In this document: in pieces, positions 44,291 to 55,400 of the stretch | How the letters are laid out: every line of letters starts with the position of its first letter | How positions within the stretch are numbered: position 1 is the first letter of the stretch | Assembly: GCA_977006965.1 (NCBI GenBank) | Contig: OZ345353.1 | Coordinates: 1,612,001 to 1,676,000 of the forward strand | DNA from: Phymatolithon calcareum | Taxonomy: Eukaryota; Rhodophyta; Florideophyceae; Hapalidiales | Length of the DNA: 64,000 bases | Direction: 5' to 3' | Notes under the pieces: generated by a model | The model's input: only the letters and a program-made list of their open reading frames with translations | Databases searched by the model: none | Told to the model about the DNA's origin: nothing | Made by a program: the position numbers and the translations under genes

Positions 44291-45380
44291 GATCGATTGT
44301 TTATTCAGTGTAACGCACCAACCTGGCACAGTACTTCCACTTCTGGCCGTGCCGTGCCTTCCTTCGCACCGCGTGTATGTATATTACCTTCTTCGACCTG
44401 ACCTCGACTGATCAGTTTGTTTGAGTCATAGCAAGTCTTTAGAAACGCTTCTTTCTTTGCTTAATTCGTGCACACAAAATTAAAGCCATATTCTGCATGC
44501 ATGTGCTTGTTCCATGGGTGTCGTAATCTCAATCGACTGGAACTGAGGGAACCGTACAAAAATTTTGCCCTCACCGTATTTTAAAACGGGTCAGATCATT
44601 TCACATTTTGGCTGACCAGATGCGTGTTTCTCGCGAGAGATCAAGTCTGTTGCACATCTGGGGCGTATCCCAACCAACCTCAACGAATTCGGCACACTTC
44701 TTCGGCACTAGATCTCCTGTAATCGCGACTTAGAGATTGACAAATTCGTCACGTCACGCGGCGTGGCAAATCCTCAAGCCCCATTCCGCCTCCTCATTGG
44801 CCATAACGACAAGATAATCAACGTCTTCTGCCCAATCCAATCCGTGCTAGTGGAACGACAACATGCTGCTGTAAGTAATGCCTGCGAGCTCGTCTTGTGT
44901 AATTGACATCGCTCAAAATAGATAGCGCTGTTCTCACTGTGAGATGTTCCTAGGCCCCGGTTTTGGGAGGACCGGTCCTCGTAACCCCGACCGCGGCGAG
45001 GGTTACTTTGATTGTGGCTTTTATCATACTGGAAAAATATATCATAGCGTAGGGACATGTTGGCCAACGCCCTGGGCCCTCAAGAGGGCCTAACGGGGCC
45101 CTTGTTTTTATGAAAAAGTGATGAGTACTCGCGGGTCCTCTCTTCGTACAAAAAAATGAGGACATGTTCTTGCACACGCGGAATTTTTGAGAGATGTCAG
45201 TCACTGCCGATAATCATACATATCAAATCATGCATTAGAGACCGAAACTGGCCACGCAGCCCGGGGTGCGACCGTCACCCTCAGAATCGCCGACCCCGTC
45301 GTTGACGTAGCGCAGAGCTCATTACCCTCTACTGATTCGACTGCAGCACGCGCCGCGACACGGCGGAAAACATTCGCGTA
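44291..45380. other. Intergenic; no supported gene
   Basis: Only weak frames. One plus-strand open stretch near 44740-44910 looks protein-like but has no ATG or recognised domain. Confidence 0.4.
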
Positions 45381-46607
45381 ATGGGTACCCGTCGTGAGCG
45401 CCGTCGCAGCAGCAGTCTCCCGCGCTTCAAGGCCGGCTCCCGTCCGCCCCCGAACAATGTTTGCACCTACAACCTCGACTATGTCCGTCAAGATGTGTAC
45501 GCCTGCAAGAAGTGCAATCCCGCCTGTGCCGGTCTTTCCAAAAACGGCACCCCTTCCTCCGATGCCGCGGAGCTTATTGCCGGTGTTTCCGGTTTTTGCG
45601 GAGGTTGCAAGCTCGGATGTCATGGAGACCATCTCGATCAGGTCATTGATCTATATTCCAAACGCGGTTTTCGTTGCGACTGTGGCAATGGTCGTATGTC
45701 TAATACTTGTAAATTGCAGCCCAACAAGGCCCCTGGAAACCCCCGGAATACATCGGTATACAACCACAATTTCTGGGGTGATTATTGCTGCTGCAACCGC
45801 GGCTACAACCCGGTCTTCGGTGATATGCTGCAATGTGCAATTTGCGAGGATTGGTTTCACGAGGTCTGTTTCAAAATGCCGAATGGCAAGCCCAAGGATC
45901 CGAATCTCAATCTTGAATCCGTGGCATTTGAACTCATTTGTGCAGAATGCGCTGAAAAAGTGCCGCTGCTTGAGGACTACTTCTCGAGCATGGGCCTCTT
46001 CAAGCCTGAAGAAGAAGCCGTCCCCGTTTCGAACCCAGCGATACAGATCCGTCCAGTGGGTTGCAAGCGCCCGCCAACGGTCACGAAGGGTGTGCTGAAG
46101 GGCCGCGACCTATTCTGGCCACAGGGATTCCGCGCTCGCTTATGTCGCTGCACTCAATGCCAAGAGCTGTACAAGCAGCATAACGTGGCGTATCTGGTCG
46201 ACAGGAAGGACTTTGTGTCCCTTGTAGATATGGATGATGATGATATGTTGATAGATGCACCGAGTGATGCGGTGCTTGCCGCGAATTTAATCGAGGATAA
46301 CAAACGGCACCGGCGGGCGGGAAATGCAAGATCAGACCCGGAAGAGAGTGATTCTGATGATGGACAGTATTCCGTTGCTGCTCGTCGCTCCCGCAGTAGG
46401 TCTACTCGCAGACAGCGCGCTATGGCAAGGTCGACAAAGGAACTTCCCGCGGCGTACAGGCAGCATATGCGTACGCGCATTGCGGTTTATCTCTCCAGCT
46501 CACTGAATGATCCGAAACAGCACCCCACTGAAGATGATATCAAGCACATGCTTGCCACGCTCCGCAATGAGTTGGTGAGTGGCAATATTGGCGCGATGGA
46601 AACGTAA
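45381..46607 (+). CDS. UBR7: UBR7-type putative E3 ubiquitin ligase (UBR box and PHD finger)
   Basis: 408 residues, single exon, ATG at 45381. A UBR zinc finger spans about 28-112: CTYNLDYVRQDVYACKKC, GCHGDHLDQV, LYSKRGFRCDCGN. The YNHNFWGDYCCC segment links to a PHD finger at about 136-190 (CAICEDWFHEVCF ... CAEC). A further conserved block, LFWPQGFRARLCRCTQC (244-260), is typical of UBR7. Near 310-350 lies an acidic then Arg/Ser-rich stretch, and the last ~60 residues are helical. UBR proteins recognise N-degrons; UBR7 has also been linked to histone H2B ubiquitination in animals. Site of action is probably nuclear or cytosolic; no targeting peptide is seen. A basic N-terminal extension of ~25 residues is unusual but short. 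Confidence 0.92.
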   Translation: MGTRRERRRSSSLPRFKAGSRPPPNNVCTYNLDYVRQDVYACKKCNPACAGLSKNGTPSSDAAELIAGVSGFCGGCKLGCHGDHLDQVIDLYSKRGFRCDCGNGRMSNTCKLQPNKAPGNPRNTSVYNHNFWGDYCCCNRGYNPVFGDMLQCAICEDWFHEVCFKMPNGKPKDPNLNLESVAFELICAECAEKVPLLEDYFSSMGLFKPEEEAVPVSNPAIQIRPVGCKRPPTVTKGVLKGRDLFWPQGFRARLCRCTQCQELYKQHNVAYLVDRKDFVSLVDMDDDDMLIDAPSDAVLAANLIEDNKRHRRAGNARSDPEESDSDDGQYSVAARRSRSRSTRRQRAMARSTKELPAAYRQHMRTRIAVYLSSSLNDPKQHPTEDDIKHMLATLRNELVSGNIGAMET

Positions 46608-46727
46608 CGACGCCATGTCGGTGCCTATCTCTTATTTCACGCGCCCTGTCGCAGTTAACTTGCCCATTTTACTCTTCTGCCTACTTGAGGATCATGATTA
46701 TTGACCTAAATCTGCTCGCGACCTTCC

Positions 46728-46733
46728 AATAAA
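46728..46733 (+). terminator. AATAAA polyadenylation signal of UBR7
   Basis: Canonical hexamer 121 bp after the UBR7 stop codon. Confidence 0.5.
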
Positions 46734-47374
46734 TGTTTGCCTTCCTTTTTATTCCCATTTTGTGTGGATCATTTCGAATGTGCACGGTTAAAAAGGTCAG
46801 CAGATTTGAAGAAGTGCTGAACCTGAAGAGCTTTATTTCGAGGCTACATATGCTTGTGCTGCACTACGCAACCTGCTTGAACATGCACCAAATATGGAGT
46901 AGATCTCTGTTTTGTAGTTTTACGGCTATTCATCCAGGACGACTGGCTCAAAAATATCAAGTCAAGCTCCCCAGTTCTCAAAAAGGCGAATAATGTTTTA
47001 GCCTTCGAAAGAATTGCCAAGCTTTAAAATCTCAGCACTGCAATAGATAAGGCCTATATTATTACGTCCCGACTACACAGTAGCATTGAGTACGGGCTTG
47101 CGCCGTGGGGGATTTTGCGCATCAAAGTTCTGCCCGTTGAACCCTAAATAAAGCTCGTGATTTCTGGCGATACCAGGGTGCTTTACGTATATTTTTCCAA
47201 TGAAAATCGTCCGCAGATCTTTTGCGATCCTCCCACAAGATTACGCGATGTATTACAGCTGCAGCTCAACGCCTGTTTCACTCCTACTCTCTCCCATCCT
47301 CCTAAGCTTATGCCCTTCCCGTGTCCTTCCCGTGTCCTTCCCCGGACCGCACCGCACAGCGGTTCTCGGATTAA
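46734..47374. other. Intergenic; no supported gene
   Basis: A CCGTGTCCTTC repeat lies at about 47319-47341, just upstream of the next gene. Confidence 0.45.
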
Positions 47375-48477
47375 ATGGCACTTGCATTCGGGCTGGGCTC
47401 TCCACTGGGCTGTTCCGTCCAATCTAACCAAGCCCGATTGTGCCGACGATCTGTGCGACCGGGCGCCGCACGGCGACGACTTCGCGTGCGGGCGTCTGCA
47501 AATGGAGATGGCAATGGGCATGACAATGAGATGGACGAATGGTTTGCAGCTTTGGAGGTGATATTTGCAGAGGCATTGCTTAGCTATTATGAGGGCGCAC
47601 CTCTGTTCTCCGACGCCGAATTTAACGCTTTGCGAGATGAGCTGGAACATCTGTCTGTGGCGCAAATGCGACTCGGGTCCATGGAAAAAGTGTGGGTGCA
47701 GGCGACGTCCTCTCGAGACTTTGATCGTCGTATGCAAAAGGAGCTTCGTATTTCTGAGGATGAATATTCGGCACTAAAGAAAGCAATAGAGAAGCGACCA
47801 GGTGTTATGCGTCCACGGCGACCGGAATCACCTTCTCCTGCGTCCCGGTTGCTTCCAGCGAGTAAGGTTGGCAACGCTGTGAAAATTGGCTCCGATTCTA
47901 GGGCATTTGGAAACTGGTAAGTTTCCTCGTGATCCTACTGGAGGCCTGTTACGTTTTCGTCTACTTCTGCAGAGAATTGCGGATTCTGAATGTTAATTCT
48001 CTTTGTACTTTATTTCAACTGCCGTGCGGACACAGGCTTTTCTTCGGAGATGCAACAGAGGAGCGGCTGAAAGTGGCATTACTGTATTTCCCAGCTGTGC
48101 TCATTTGTCTCGTTGCTACTTCGTTGCTAACCATTTTGTTTGCCCTGCTCGACGGCGAAATGACGGTTCATGTTTCCCAAGCCGGGCGAGTCCGATTGGG
48201 AATCCTCTCCTATTTGGTCATCATGGCAACAGCTTGGGTCTCCAACAAGGTGACTCCAATCATGCTGGATTTCCTCGATCTTGGACAACCAACTTTGCTC
48301 CGTGGTGCTTGTCCTAATTGTACCTCTCCGGTATCTTGTCTGTTTACCGGCAACGGTCGAGTTCGGGATGAGCGTAAGTGCTCCGTCTGTGGTGCCGTAG
48401 TCGGGTTCAATAGGAGGTGGGCCAAATTGTATCTTGTTGCAGGTCCCGGTGATATTGCTTACTCAAAGCCCGACTGA
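47375..48477 (+). CDS. PGRL1-like thylakoid membrane protein, one intron
   Basis: Exons 47375-47916 and 48036-48477, joined through a split Trp codon (TG|G), give 327 residues, the usual PGRL1 size. PGRL1 works with PGR5 in cyclic electron flow around photosystem I. Residues 1-40 form an Arg/Ala/Ser-rich transit peptide with a VRASA-like cleavage site. The stromal part has LLSYYEGAPLFSDAEFNALRDEL, matching the family's repeated Y-x-x-G/E-x-P-hydrophobic-x-D/N-x-E-F/Y pattern. Two membrane segments lie near 195-217 and 236-256. The C-terminal C273-x2-C276 and C296-x2-C299 pairs are kept. Odd: the predicted mature stromal part (about 41-194) has no cysteine, so the redox pair known in Arabidopsis PGRL1 is absent. 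PGRL2-like is an alternative. Confidence 0.82.
47917..48035 (+). other. 119-nt GT-AG intron in the PGRL1-like gene
   Basis: GTAAG donor and CACAG acceptor join two frames in phase. An earlier acceptor near 47972 would create TGA at the joint, so it was not used. Confidence 0.75.
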
Positions 48478-48662
48478 ACGTGTTTCCAGGGAAATAAGGA
48501 TGCCAAAAAGGAACCCGTTACTAATTTATTTCATTGGAAGAACTATGGACGCTCTCGTCAGAATGCTAAAACTTGCGAGCGCGTGTGGGAACATCTTGCT
48601 GCAACGAAACCAGCAGAAAGGGGAAAGAATTAAAATTTTTGAATTCATTTCCAGCAAAGGGG

Positions 48663-50861
48663 CTACGAACGAACCTCCGCGCGGCGTCCTAGAAGCTGCA
48701 TAGCTGTCGCTTCAATGTGCGAAGCACTCAACCCCGCTTCATCGATCTGCTCCGTCTGGCTCCCTTGTTCAATATACCGGTCCGGCAGAACCATCGGCCT
48801 CATCTTGATATCCCCATTATCTAAAAGCCCTTCTAGCGCCGCAAAGTGCAACACGTGATCGCCAAATCCACCGATTGAGCCTTCTTCAACAGTGATAATC
48901 ATTTCGTGTTCTTCCGCCAACTTTCGAATCAAGTCCCGATCGAGCGGCTTCATGAACCGCGCATCAGCGACACTCACGGGCACGTTATGTTTCTTAAGTT
49001 CATCAGCAGCCTTGATGCAATCCATGAGTCTTGTTCCAAGACTCAATAGCGCGACAGACCCCTTCTTACTACTGGTTGCTACCTTCTTGCGGATAACTCG
49101 TCCTTTTCCGATCGGCAGTACACGCCCGCGCTGTGGCATTGACTTGAAATTGCCACCAAATTTAGAATTAATAGCCTCGATTCCAACACCATTCCCTCGA
49201 GGGAATCTCACAACTGACGGACTGTCATTGATGGAAACTGCGGTCGCCACCATGTTCTGCAGCTCAATTTCATCCGATGGCGCCATAATGATCATATTGG
49301 GGATGCACCCAATGTACGCCAGATCGAAAGAGCCGTGATGTGTTGGGCCGTCATTTCCAACCAGCCCTGCACGGTCTAAGATGAACCGAACTGGAAGCTT
49401 CTGGATAGAAACGTCATGAATGAGTTGGTCGTATCCGCGCTGAAGGAACGTCGAGTAGATGCAGCAAAATGGTTTGAATTCCTCACACGCCATACCAGCC
49501 GCCATGGTGACAGCATGCTGCTCAGCAATGCCGACATCGAAACACCGCTTTGGGAAACGGTCTCCAAATATACTCAACCCCGTACCACCGGGCATTGCGG
49601 CGGTGATGCCGATAATCTTACGGTCAAGCTCAGCCTCTGCGATGAGGGTCTTTGCGAAAATTGAAGTATAGCTCGGCACTGGGGACGCACTCTTGTGCTG
49701 CTTGCCTGTCCCGACGTCAAAACGTGCCACTCCGTGGTATTTGTCTAGAGCACTCTCTGCGGGCGGATAGCCACGTCCTTTGACAGTCTTAACGTGGATG
49801 AGCACCGGTTTATTTCCGGGCATATCTCGCACGTTCTCCAACACCGGAACGAGTGTGTCAATTTTGTGACCATCAATGGGCCCAATATAATAGAATCCGA
49901 GCTCCTCGAACAGAGTACCTCCCTGTGTCATGATACCCCGAGTGTATTCGTCAACCTGTGCGGCAACGTCCTGAATCTCCTCAGGGAACAACTTGGAAAA
50001 CTGCTTTGCAACACTACGCATATCCATGAACGGCCTTGAAGAAATGAGGCGGCTTGTATAGTCGCTCAATGCGCCTGAGGGTCTAACGCCGGCAACAGTT
50101 TTTGTCCCGGTCGGAAGACTGACTTGTTCATTGTCATTAAGAATGACAACCATGCGATTCTTCAAGTACCCAGCGTTATTCATAGCCTCATACGCCTGTC
50201 CTCCAGTGATAGCACCGTCTCCGATGACGACAACACTCAGACCAGAGCTGCCACCCATATCTCGGGCGACTTGCATACCGAGTCCAGCAGATATACTTGT
50301 AGAGGAATGGCCGGCACCAAAGGGGTCGTATTCTGATTCCGCACGCTTTGTGAAACCCGACAATCCACCGCTTTTTCGCAGAGTGTGCATCCGATTACGG
50401 CGTCCAGTGAGAATCTTGTGTGGATAGGCCTGATGGGAGACATCCCAAATCAGACGGTCGCGCGGAGTATCGAAGACGTAATGTAACGCAACGGTAAGCT
50501 CTATGACACCGAGGGAGGCACCAAGATGTCCACCGGTCTGCGACACGGCACGCAAAACCTCCCAGCGCAACTCATGAGTGAGTCGACGTAGCTCGGATAA
50601 TGAAAAACTGCGGAAGTCTTCCGGGGAACGAATTGCATCTAGAAGGGGGGTACCGCGCGGCGCGGGAAACTTGTCACCATCGCTCGAGGATTCCAGAGCC
50701 GCAGTTATAGCCAGCCCCGATGGCCGTGAAGCACAGGGAAGACGCGGGCGCACACTGGACACCAGAGGAGCACCAGAGAACGACGAGCGAACGTGAACGC
50801 CGGCAGGGACGCCAGCCTGGAAGGCCGTCATCGGGATCGTGATGGTTTCGCGAGGTGCCAT
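48663..50861 (-). CDS. DXS: 1-deoxy-D-xylulose-5-phosphate synthase
   Basis: 732 residues from the ATG at 50861 (the frame continues upstream only with a TTG). Condenses pyruvate and glyceraldehyde 3-phosphate to DXP with thiamine diphosphate, the first step of the plastid MEP isoprenoid pathway. A Ser/Ala/Arg-rich transit peptide of about 55 residues comes first. Then [22 protein letters not shown] with the conserved His, and [16 protein letters not shown]. The thiamine site runs from GDGAITGG (214-216) to NDN (242-244). PIDGH follows, then the catalytic Glu in [13 protein letters not shown] (about 447) and [17 protein letters not shown]. The transketolase C-terminal domain ends the protein. 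Single exon. Converges with the PGRL1-like gene (185 bp between stops) and diverges from the cullin. Confidence 0.96.
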   Translation of the reverse strand: MAPRETITIPMTAFQAGVPAGVHVRSSFSGAPLVSSVRPRLPCASRPSGLAITAALESSSDGDKFPAPRGTPLLDAIRSPEDFRSFSLSELRRLTHELRWEVLRAVSQTGGHLGASLGVIELTVALHYVFDTPRDRLIWDVSHQAYPHKILTGRRNRMHTLRKSGGLSGFTKRAESEYDPFGAGHSSTSISAGLGMQVARDMGGSSGLSVVVIGDGAITGGQAYEAMNNAGYLKNRMVVILNDNEQVSLPTGTKTVAGVRPSGALSDYTSRLISSRPFMDMRSVAKQFSKLFPEEIQDVAAQVDEYTRGIMTQGGTLFEELGFYYIGPIDGHKIDTLVPVLENVRDMPGNKPVLIHVKTVKGRGYPPAESALDKYHGVARFDVGTGKQHKSASPVPSYTSIFAKTLIAEAELDRKIIGITAAMPGGTGLSIFGDRFPKRCFDVGIAEQHAVTMAAGMACEEFKPFCCIYSTFLQRGYDQLIHDVSIQKLPVRFILDRAGLVGNDGPTHHGSFDLAYIGCIPNMIIMAPSDEIELQNMVATAVSINDSPSVVRFPRGNGVGIEAINSKFGGNFKSMPQRGRVLPIGKGRVIRKKVATSSKKGSVALLSLGTRLMDCIKAADELKKHNVPVSVADARFMKPLDRDLIRKLAEEHEMIITVEEGSIGGFGDHVLHFAALEGLLDNGDIKMRPMVLPDRYIEQGSQTEQIDEAGLSASHIEATAMQLLGRRAEVRS

Positions 50862-51369
50862 TCTCTGGGCGCTTAGGCGTTTAAAAGTCGTGCAAATGGA
50901 AGACAGCGGTAACGGCCAATACAGAAAAATACAATGGAAAGTGCTCCTCTGAAAAAGTCGGTGAGAGGAAGGGATGAGATTGGCAGTGGGTGGCGGAATC
51001 AAGGAACCCGGAAGATGGACATATGCGGCTCAGAGCATCACCGGAGATATTCCACGGGCCGTGCTCAGCTTACGCCAGAGTCCGAATCGTCTCAACAATT
51101 GAGCTAGGAAATTGAATAGGCCACGTGTAAGTTGGCCACGTGTTACTACAGGTGCATGCACGTATGATTGGGCTGCAGAGCCAGTGTGTCCGCTGCTAGG
51201 AAAATCTCTCCAAGAATAATCGCAACGCTGGAGTCTGGGCAAAGCCAACACACTTGCTCCGCCCTCACATCGACCTTCTCGTTGCGCATCGAATAGCTTC
51301 CATTCCTTTAGCCGCGGCTCCGTGTAAGCGCTTTGCTTTAGCTCGCCTCCAAACCCCGCGCGCGCTGTC
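50862..51369. promoter_or_regulatory. 508-bp shared divergent promoter region (DXS and cullin)
   Basis: Both start codons face away from this segment and no other gene fits inside. No clear TATA box was identified; the promoter role is inferred from layout. Confidence 0.4.
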
Positions 51370-53802
51370 ATGGAGGCGGAGCAGACCATCGAGCTCAATG
51401 AAGGTTGGAATGTGATCAAGGAACGTGGATTTGACCCTTTAGCGGCTGTACTGGACCAGGGTGGGGACTATCGAAATCGCCATGGTAGTTCCGGGCCATC
51501 AGAGTGGAGCGAGATCTACACTACGGTCTACAAAATGTGCATTCAGAAACCGCCCCGTGCTTATGCTGCCGACCTGTACGAGCGCGTGCAGGAAACTCTT
51601 CGCGAGCACCTTCGACGTACTGCTCTTCCAGCGCTGAACAATCTTCGTGGGGAATTCATGCTCCGTGAACTTGGCCGTCGTTGGGCTAACCACAAGCTCA
51701 TGGTGAAGTGGGTCATGCGCACATTCTCGTACATTGATCGTTATTATGTGAAACGTCACGAGAAGCGTAACTTGGAAACCACAGGATATACATGTTTCAA
51801 GGACGAAGTGTTTTCTGTTGTGTCTGCGGATTTGCGCACAGCCGCGCTCACCATCCTGCAGCGCGAGCGCGATGGGGAAACGATCGACAGATCGCTACTC
51901 AAAGCCGTACTTGGCATCTTTGCGGAGATGGGCATGGGTAAGCTCGATGTATATACCAAGGAGTGGGAGGAGCCCTTTTTGGAGGCTACCGCACAGTTCT
52001 ACCGACGCACCTCGGCGCAGTGGGCCGCGGAGGAGTCCTTCCCACAGTTCATGGAGAAGGCAGATATTTGCATCCATGAGGAACTTGAACGTGCAGCACA
52101 GTATCTCAACCCTCAAACCCAAGATCGTTTACTGAAAGTTTGTGAGCAGGAGATCCTAATCGTGCACCAGCAGCAAATGCTTGATAAGGAAAATTCTGGG
52201 CTCGTTGCCCTGCTGCAGAACAACAAGAGAGATGACCTTCAGCGTCTCTGTCGCCTGTACTCAAGAGTTCAGAAAGGGCTTATTCCTATCGGTGCTATTC
52301 TAAAGGGACATATTCAGAAAGAAGGAATGGAACTTGTGCGGGAGCAGCGCGCTCGGTATGAAGCCGCTTCAGAAGCTGCCGCTCAAGCTAGAGCCCAGGC
52401 GGCGCAGGTGCCCAATTCCACTGTAACTGAACATAACAAGGCTGCTGCTGCCGCCCGTGCCGCCTCCTTGTCATCCGGCGGTAAACCAGACTTTATTCAG
52501 AGTCTCCTTGCCCTGCATGACCGCTACGTTGACATCGTCGATAACTGCTTCAACAAGCAACAGGTGTTTATCAAGGCAATGAAAGACGCTTTTGAGCGTT
52601 TCGTAAACGAGCAAGTTGGAGATACTTCCACGGCCCAGTTGTTTGCGAATTATTGTGACTCTTTGTTGAGTTCTGGTGGCATCGGCGCTAAAATGACCGA
52701 AAATGAAGTTGAGGTTCAACTCGAAAAGCTTGTTAAGCTCTTCACGTATCTAAGCGAAAAGGATGTCTTCCAGGAGTTTTGCCGGAAGCAATTGGCGAAA
52801 CGCTTGTTGTACGACAAGTCTCATTCTGATGATGCAGAGCGTTTTCTTATCGGAAAGCTCAAACAAGGTGTTGGTATTCATGCGACCTCGAAACTTGAAG
52901 GCATGATCACTGATATGAACGTCAGCAAGGACATTCAACGTGCTTTTGAGCAGTGGAATTCGGAAAAGGAAGGTACCGGCTCTGATGCAATGGCTTCGAC
53001 ATCTGGGGCCGTTGTTGTCGAGGGCGTGGACTTCAGCGTGCGAGTTCTTACCACTGGACATTGGCCGTCATATACTGAGACCAAGATTATCCTTCCGCCA
53101 CAATTAGAAGCATGCACTCGTCGGTTCGCTGCGTACTATGACGTTCGCACCTCGCAGCGTGTGCTTCGTTGGTTGCACGTTCTTGGAAAGTGTTCTCTGG
53201 AAACATCTTTGTTTGTCGGAAAGCGCCCGTACAGCAAGGTTGAGCTCTTGGTGTCGACGCATCAGCTCTGTGTCCTGACTCTGTTCAACGATACGGATGA
53301 GATTTCATATGGCCAAATTCTGGACAGCGTTGTGTCCAAGCAGACGGACAAGGACGCGAAGGATCCGACCGGGGGCGAGGATGCCATCAAAGCTGCGCTT
53401 GTGTCAATGATGTCGAAGAAGTACCCGCTGTTGATAAAGGAGCCGAAGGGGCGTGAATTTAATAGATCGAATATGTTCCGGCTAAATTTCAAGTTCGTCT
53501 CGCCGAAGCGCAGGCTAAACATTCCAATGCCCACCGCGAAAATCAGTGAAGCGGAGAAGACAGCAGTTCACGAGACTGTTGTGGAAGACAGACGGCATGC
53601 AATCGAGGCGGCTATTGTGCGTGTCATGAAACAGAGGAAGTCCCTCGATCATCAAATGCTTATTATGGAAGTCAGTAAGCTGTGCAACCCTGTGTTCAAA
53701 CCTGAGCCGAGAGCCGTCAAGAATCGTATCGAAGAGCTCATTAACCGTGAGTTCCTCGCGCGTGAGGAAGGCAGCACTTCCATGTACAAGTACCTGGCGT
53801 GA
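51370..53802 (+). CDS. CUL1-type cullin, scaffold of SCF ubiquitin ligases
   Basis: 810 residues, single exon. The N-terminus (IELNEGWNVIKERG, YTTVYKMCIQKPP) matches the first cullin repeat of CUL1 from plants, where SKP1/F-box modules dock. Conserved blocks MLRELGRRWANHKLMVKW and YIDRYYV follow. The cullin homology domain includes LFTYLSEKDVFQEFCRKQLAKRLL, the start of the RBX1-binding region. The neddylation site is VRVMKQRK, with Lys754 as the target, followed by the winged helix ending in YKYLA. A low-complexity Ala-rich insertion lies near 325-380 (AAQARAQAAQ, AAAAARAASL), not typical of cullins. Acts in cytosol and nucleus. An F-box-like remnant lies elsewhere in the window, but no functional link is implied. 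Confidence 0.94.
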   Translation: MEAEQTIELNEGWNVIKERGFDPLAAVLDQGGDYRNRHGSSGPSEWSEIYTTVYKMCIQKPPRAYAADLYERVQETLREHLRRTALPALNNLRGEFMLRELGRRWANHKLMVKWVMRTFSYIDRYYVKRHEKRNLETTGYTCFKDEVFSVVSADLRTAALTILQRERDGETIDRSLLKAVLGIFAEMGMGKLDVYTKEWEEPFLEATAQFYRRTSAQWAAEESFPQFMEKADICIHEELERAAQYLNPQTQDRLLKVCEQEILIVHQQQMLDKENSGLVALLQNNKRDDLQRLCRLYSRVQKGLIPIGAILKGHIQKEGMELVREQRARYEAASEAAAQARAQAAQVPNSTVTEHNKAAAAARAASLSSGGKPDFIQSLLALHDRYVDIVDNCFNKQQVFIKAMKDAFERFVNEQVGDTSTAQLFANYCDSLLSSGGIGAKMTENEVEVQLEKLVKLFTYLSEKDVFQEFCRKQLAKRLLYDKSHSDDAERFLIGKLKQGVGIHATSKLEGMITDMNVSKDIQRAFEQWNSEKEGTGSDAMASTSGAVVVEGVDFSVRVLTTGHWPSYTETKIILPPQLEACTRRFAAYYDVRTSQRVLRWLHVLGKCSLETSLFVGKRPYSKVELLVSTHQLCVLTLFNDTDEISYGQILDSVVSKQTDKDAKDPTGGEDAIKAALVSMMSKKYPLLIKEPKGREFNRSNMFRLNFKFVSPKRRLNIPMPTAKISEAEKTAVHETVVEDRRHAIEAAIVRVMKQRKSLDHQMLIMEVSKLCNPVFKPEPRAVKNRIEELINREFLAREEGSTSMYKYLA

Positions 53803-55300
53803 GGTGAGGACAGGCTTGGGCGACGGCGGTGCTTCACAGCGGCTTTTGTAGTCGAGCGGCTTGGCGATTATATTTTTCTTAGGGGTTCGACGCTATTTGC
53901 ATCTGGTGGCCTTGAACTTGGGAGGTATTGTAATAGATAGACAGTGGCGTGCCTGGTGAACAGCGTTTGTTGCTCATTTGTTGGAATCCCTGTTGCTAAA
54001 CTAATAGACCTATCTCTTGATGACTTCAATTTAGTACAGTAGCTTTAAAGTGAAGCGAGTTGAGCTTCAGTTACGCTTGTCTGAGTTTGCGGCCCCTATT
54101 ACCGATATACCAAAGCGGTTTATCAGAGCAAGCCTAGAAAAACTTTCCTTAGAGTTCATCGTACAGTCCCGCTGAGGACCGTCGGTCACGACAAAGCAAA
54201 ATAATTCGCGAAGAATGTAAAATTGGTCAACAGCGATACAACTGCGAGAGTGTGCGGAACGTTGGACGTATCGCTCTAATTCGCCGAACTACGACATACT
54301 CCTGCGGCATATCATTGTCAACAAAAGTCACTGAACGCTCAGCCTAGTGAATTGCCAGCATTGTCGCGTTCGGTACTCTGACTCCTTCGTAAGCACCAAT
54401 TCAACTGAAATCCTGAACGGCTCTATGGCACGGGTTCGCAAAGAGTGGAGATGGAAGACGGGTCAGCAGATCGATCGTGCTGCATGGAGTCGGTCCGCGA
54501 TGACAGCTCACATTCTGGAAGAGGTCAGTTGTACTGATTACCAGGTTTTTGTCTGCCAGTGCGCGGACTGTCTCGAGAATCGTAGAAATGAGTGTCAAGA
54601 AGCATCATGTGGGCTGGTATTGCGCGAATCGCAGACGTAGTTTTAGAAAGACGTCCTGTGTAGTGTTTTTGTACTAGGGATTTGTAGATGATATATGTGC
54701 TGGAGTTTGCTATATTTATCAGATTTGAATTGTGTTTGACAGTAAACTTGAATTAACATGATAATAAAAGTGATAGACAAAATAATAATACAGCACACGC
54801 GGGGGTCATCCCGTGGAGCTGTACGCTGAACAACTTTTTACTGGGACATAACATTATTCCTTCTCAGGTTCGAAGCCGAATACAAAACAGGCCCGTAGTG
54901 TAAAATTACATTCGATGAAAAATATAGCGGATTTGTCCTTCATTTTGAGAGTTTGAACCCCCAGTCTTCGCAAAAGGAGAAGGTCCATTTGATGAATATT
55001 ATGAAATATAAGAAAGACGTACGGAAACTGCTTTCGAGATACTTGCGGCAAGTCGTCTCTATGCCATTAGGCATCTCAGTTTCTTCGCACTCGTGCTGTC
55101 CATGCACACATCGCGTCCTGTCATGCCCAGGGCGTACTCAAAAGGAGAGAAGGAAGATCTTGCATTTTGCCATGTAGTAGTGGCGAGGTCTGTGAGAAGA
55201 CAATTAAGATCTCCTACCCATATACAGTCCACGGAGGGATTTGAGTTAGTTTAATGCTTTTCCGCCAGACGCATGTCATTCCATGTTCGTCAGTGACGTC
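53803..55300. other. Intergenic; no supported gene
   Basis: Several short frames lack ATG starts. Nothing recognisable apart from A/T-rich stretches around 54690-54790. Confidence 0.45.
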
Positions 55301-55305
55301 TGCTT

Positions 55306-55400
55306 CAAAAAGAAGAAAACTAGATTTCTATTTAGAAATTGCCAACGCATCTGCTGACACTTGGGGCAACTTTTCGGGTGTCAAGCAGACTTTGGCGAGT
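55306..55400 (-). mobile_element. (CTT)n-tailed retroposon fragment
   Basis: Reverse complement of the 1919-2194 family 3' end (CCAACGCATCTGC-GACACTTGGGGCAACTTT core) with a CTTCTTT-like tail at its left edge. Confidence 0.5.

Noticed and set aside
44740-44910. Plus-strand coding exon
   Set aside because: Open stretch of about 55 codons with no start, no splice partner and no recognised domain.
50862-51002. Longer N-terminus of DXS
   Set aside because: Upstream frame starts with TTG; the ATG at 50861 gives a normal transit peptide and family length.
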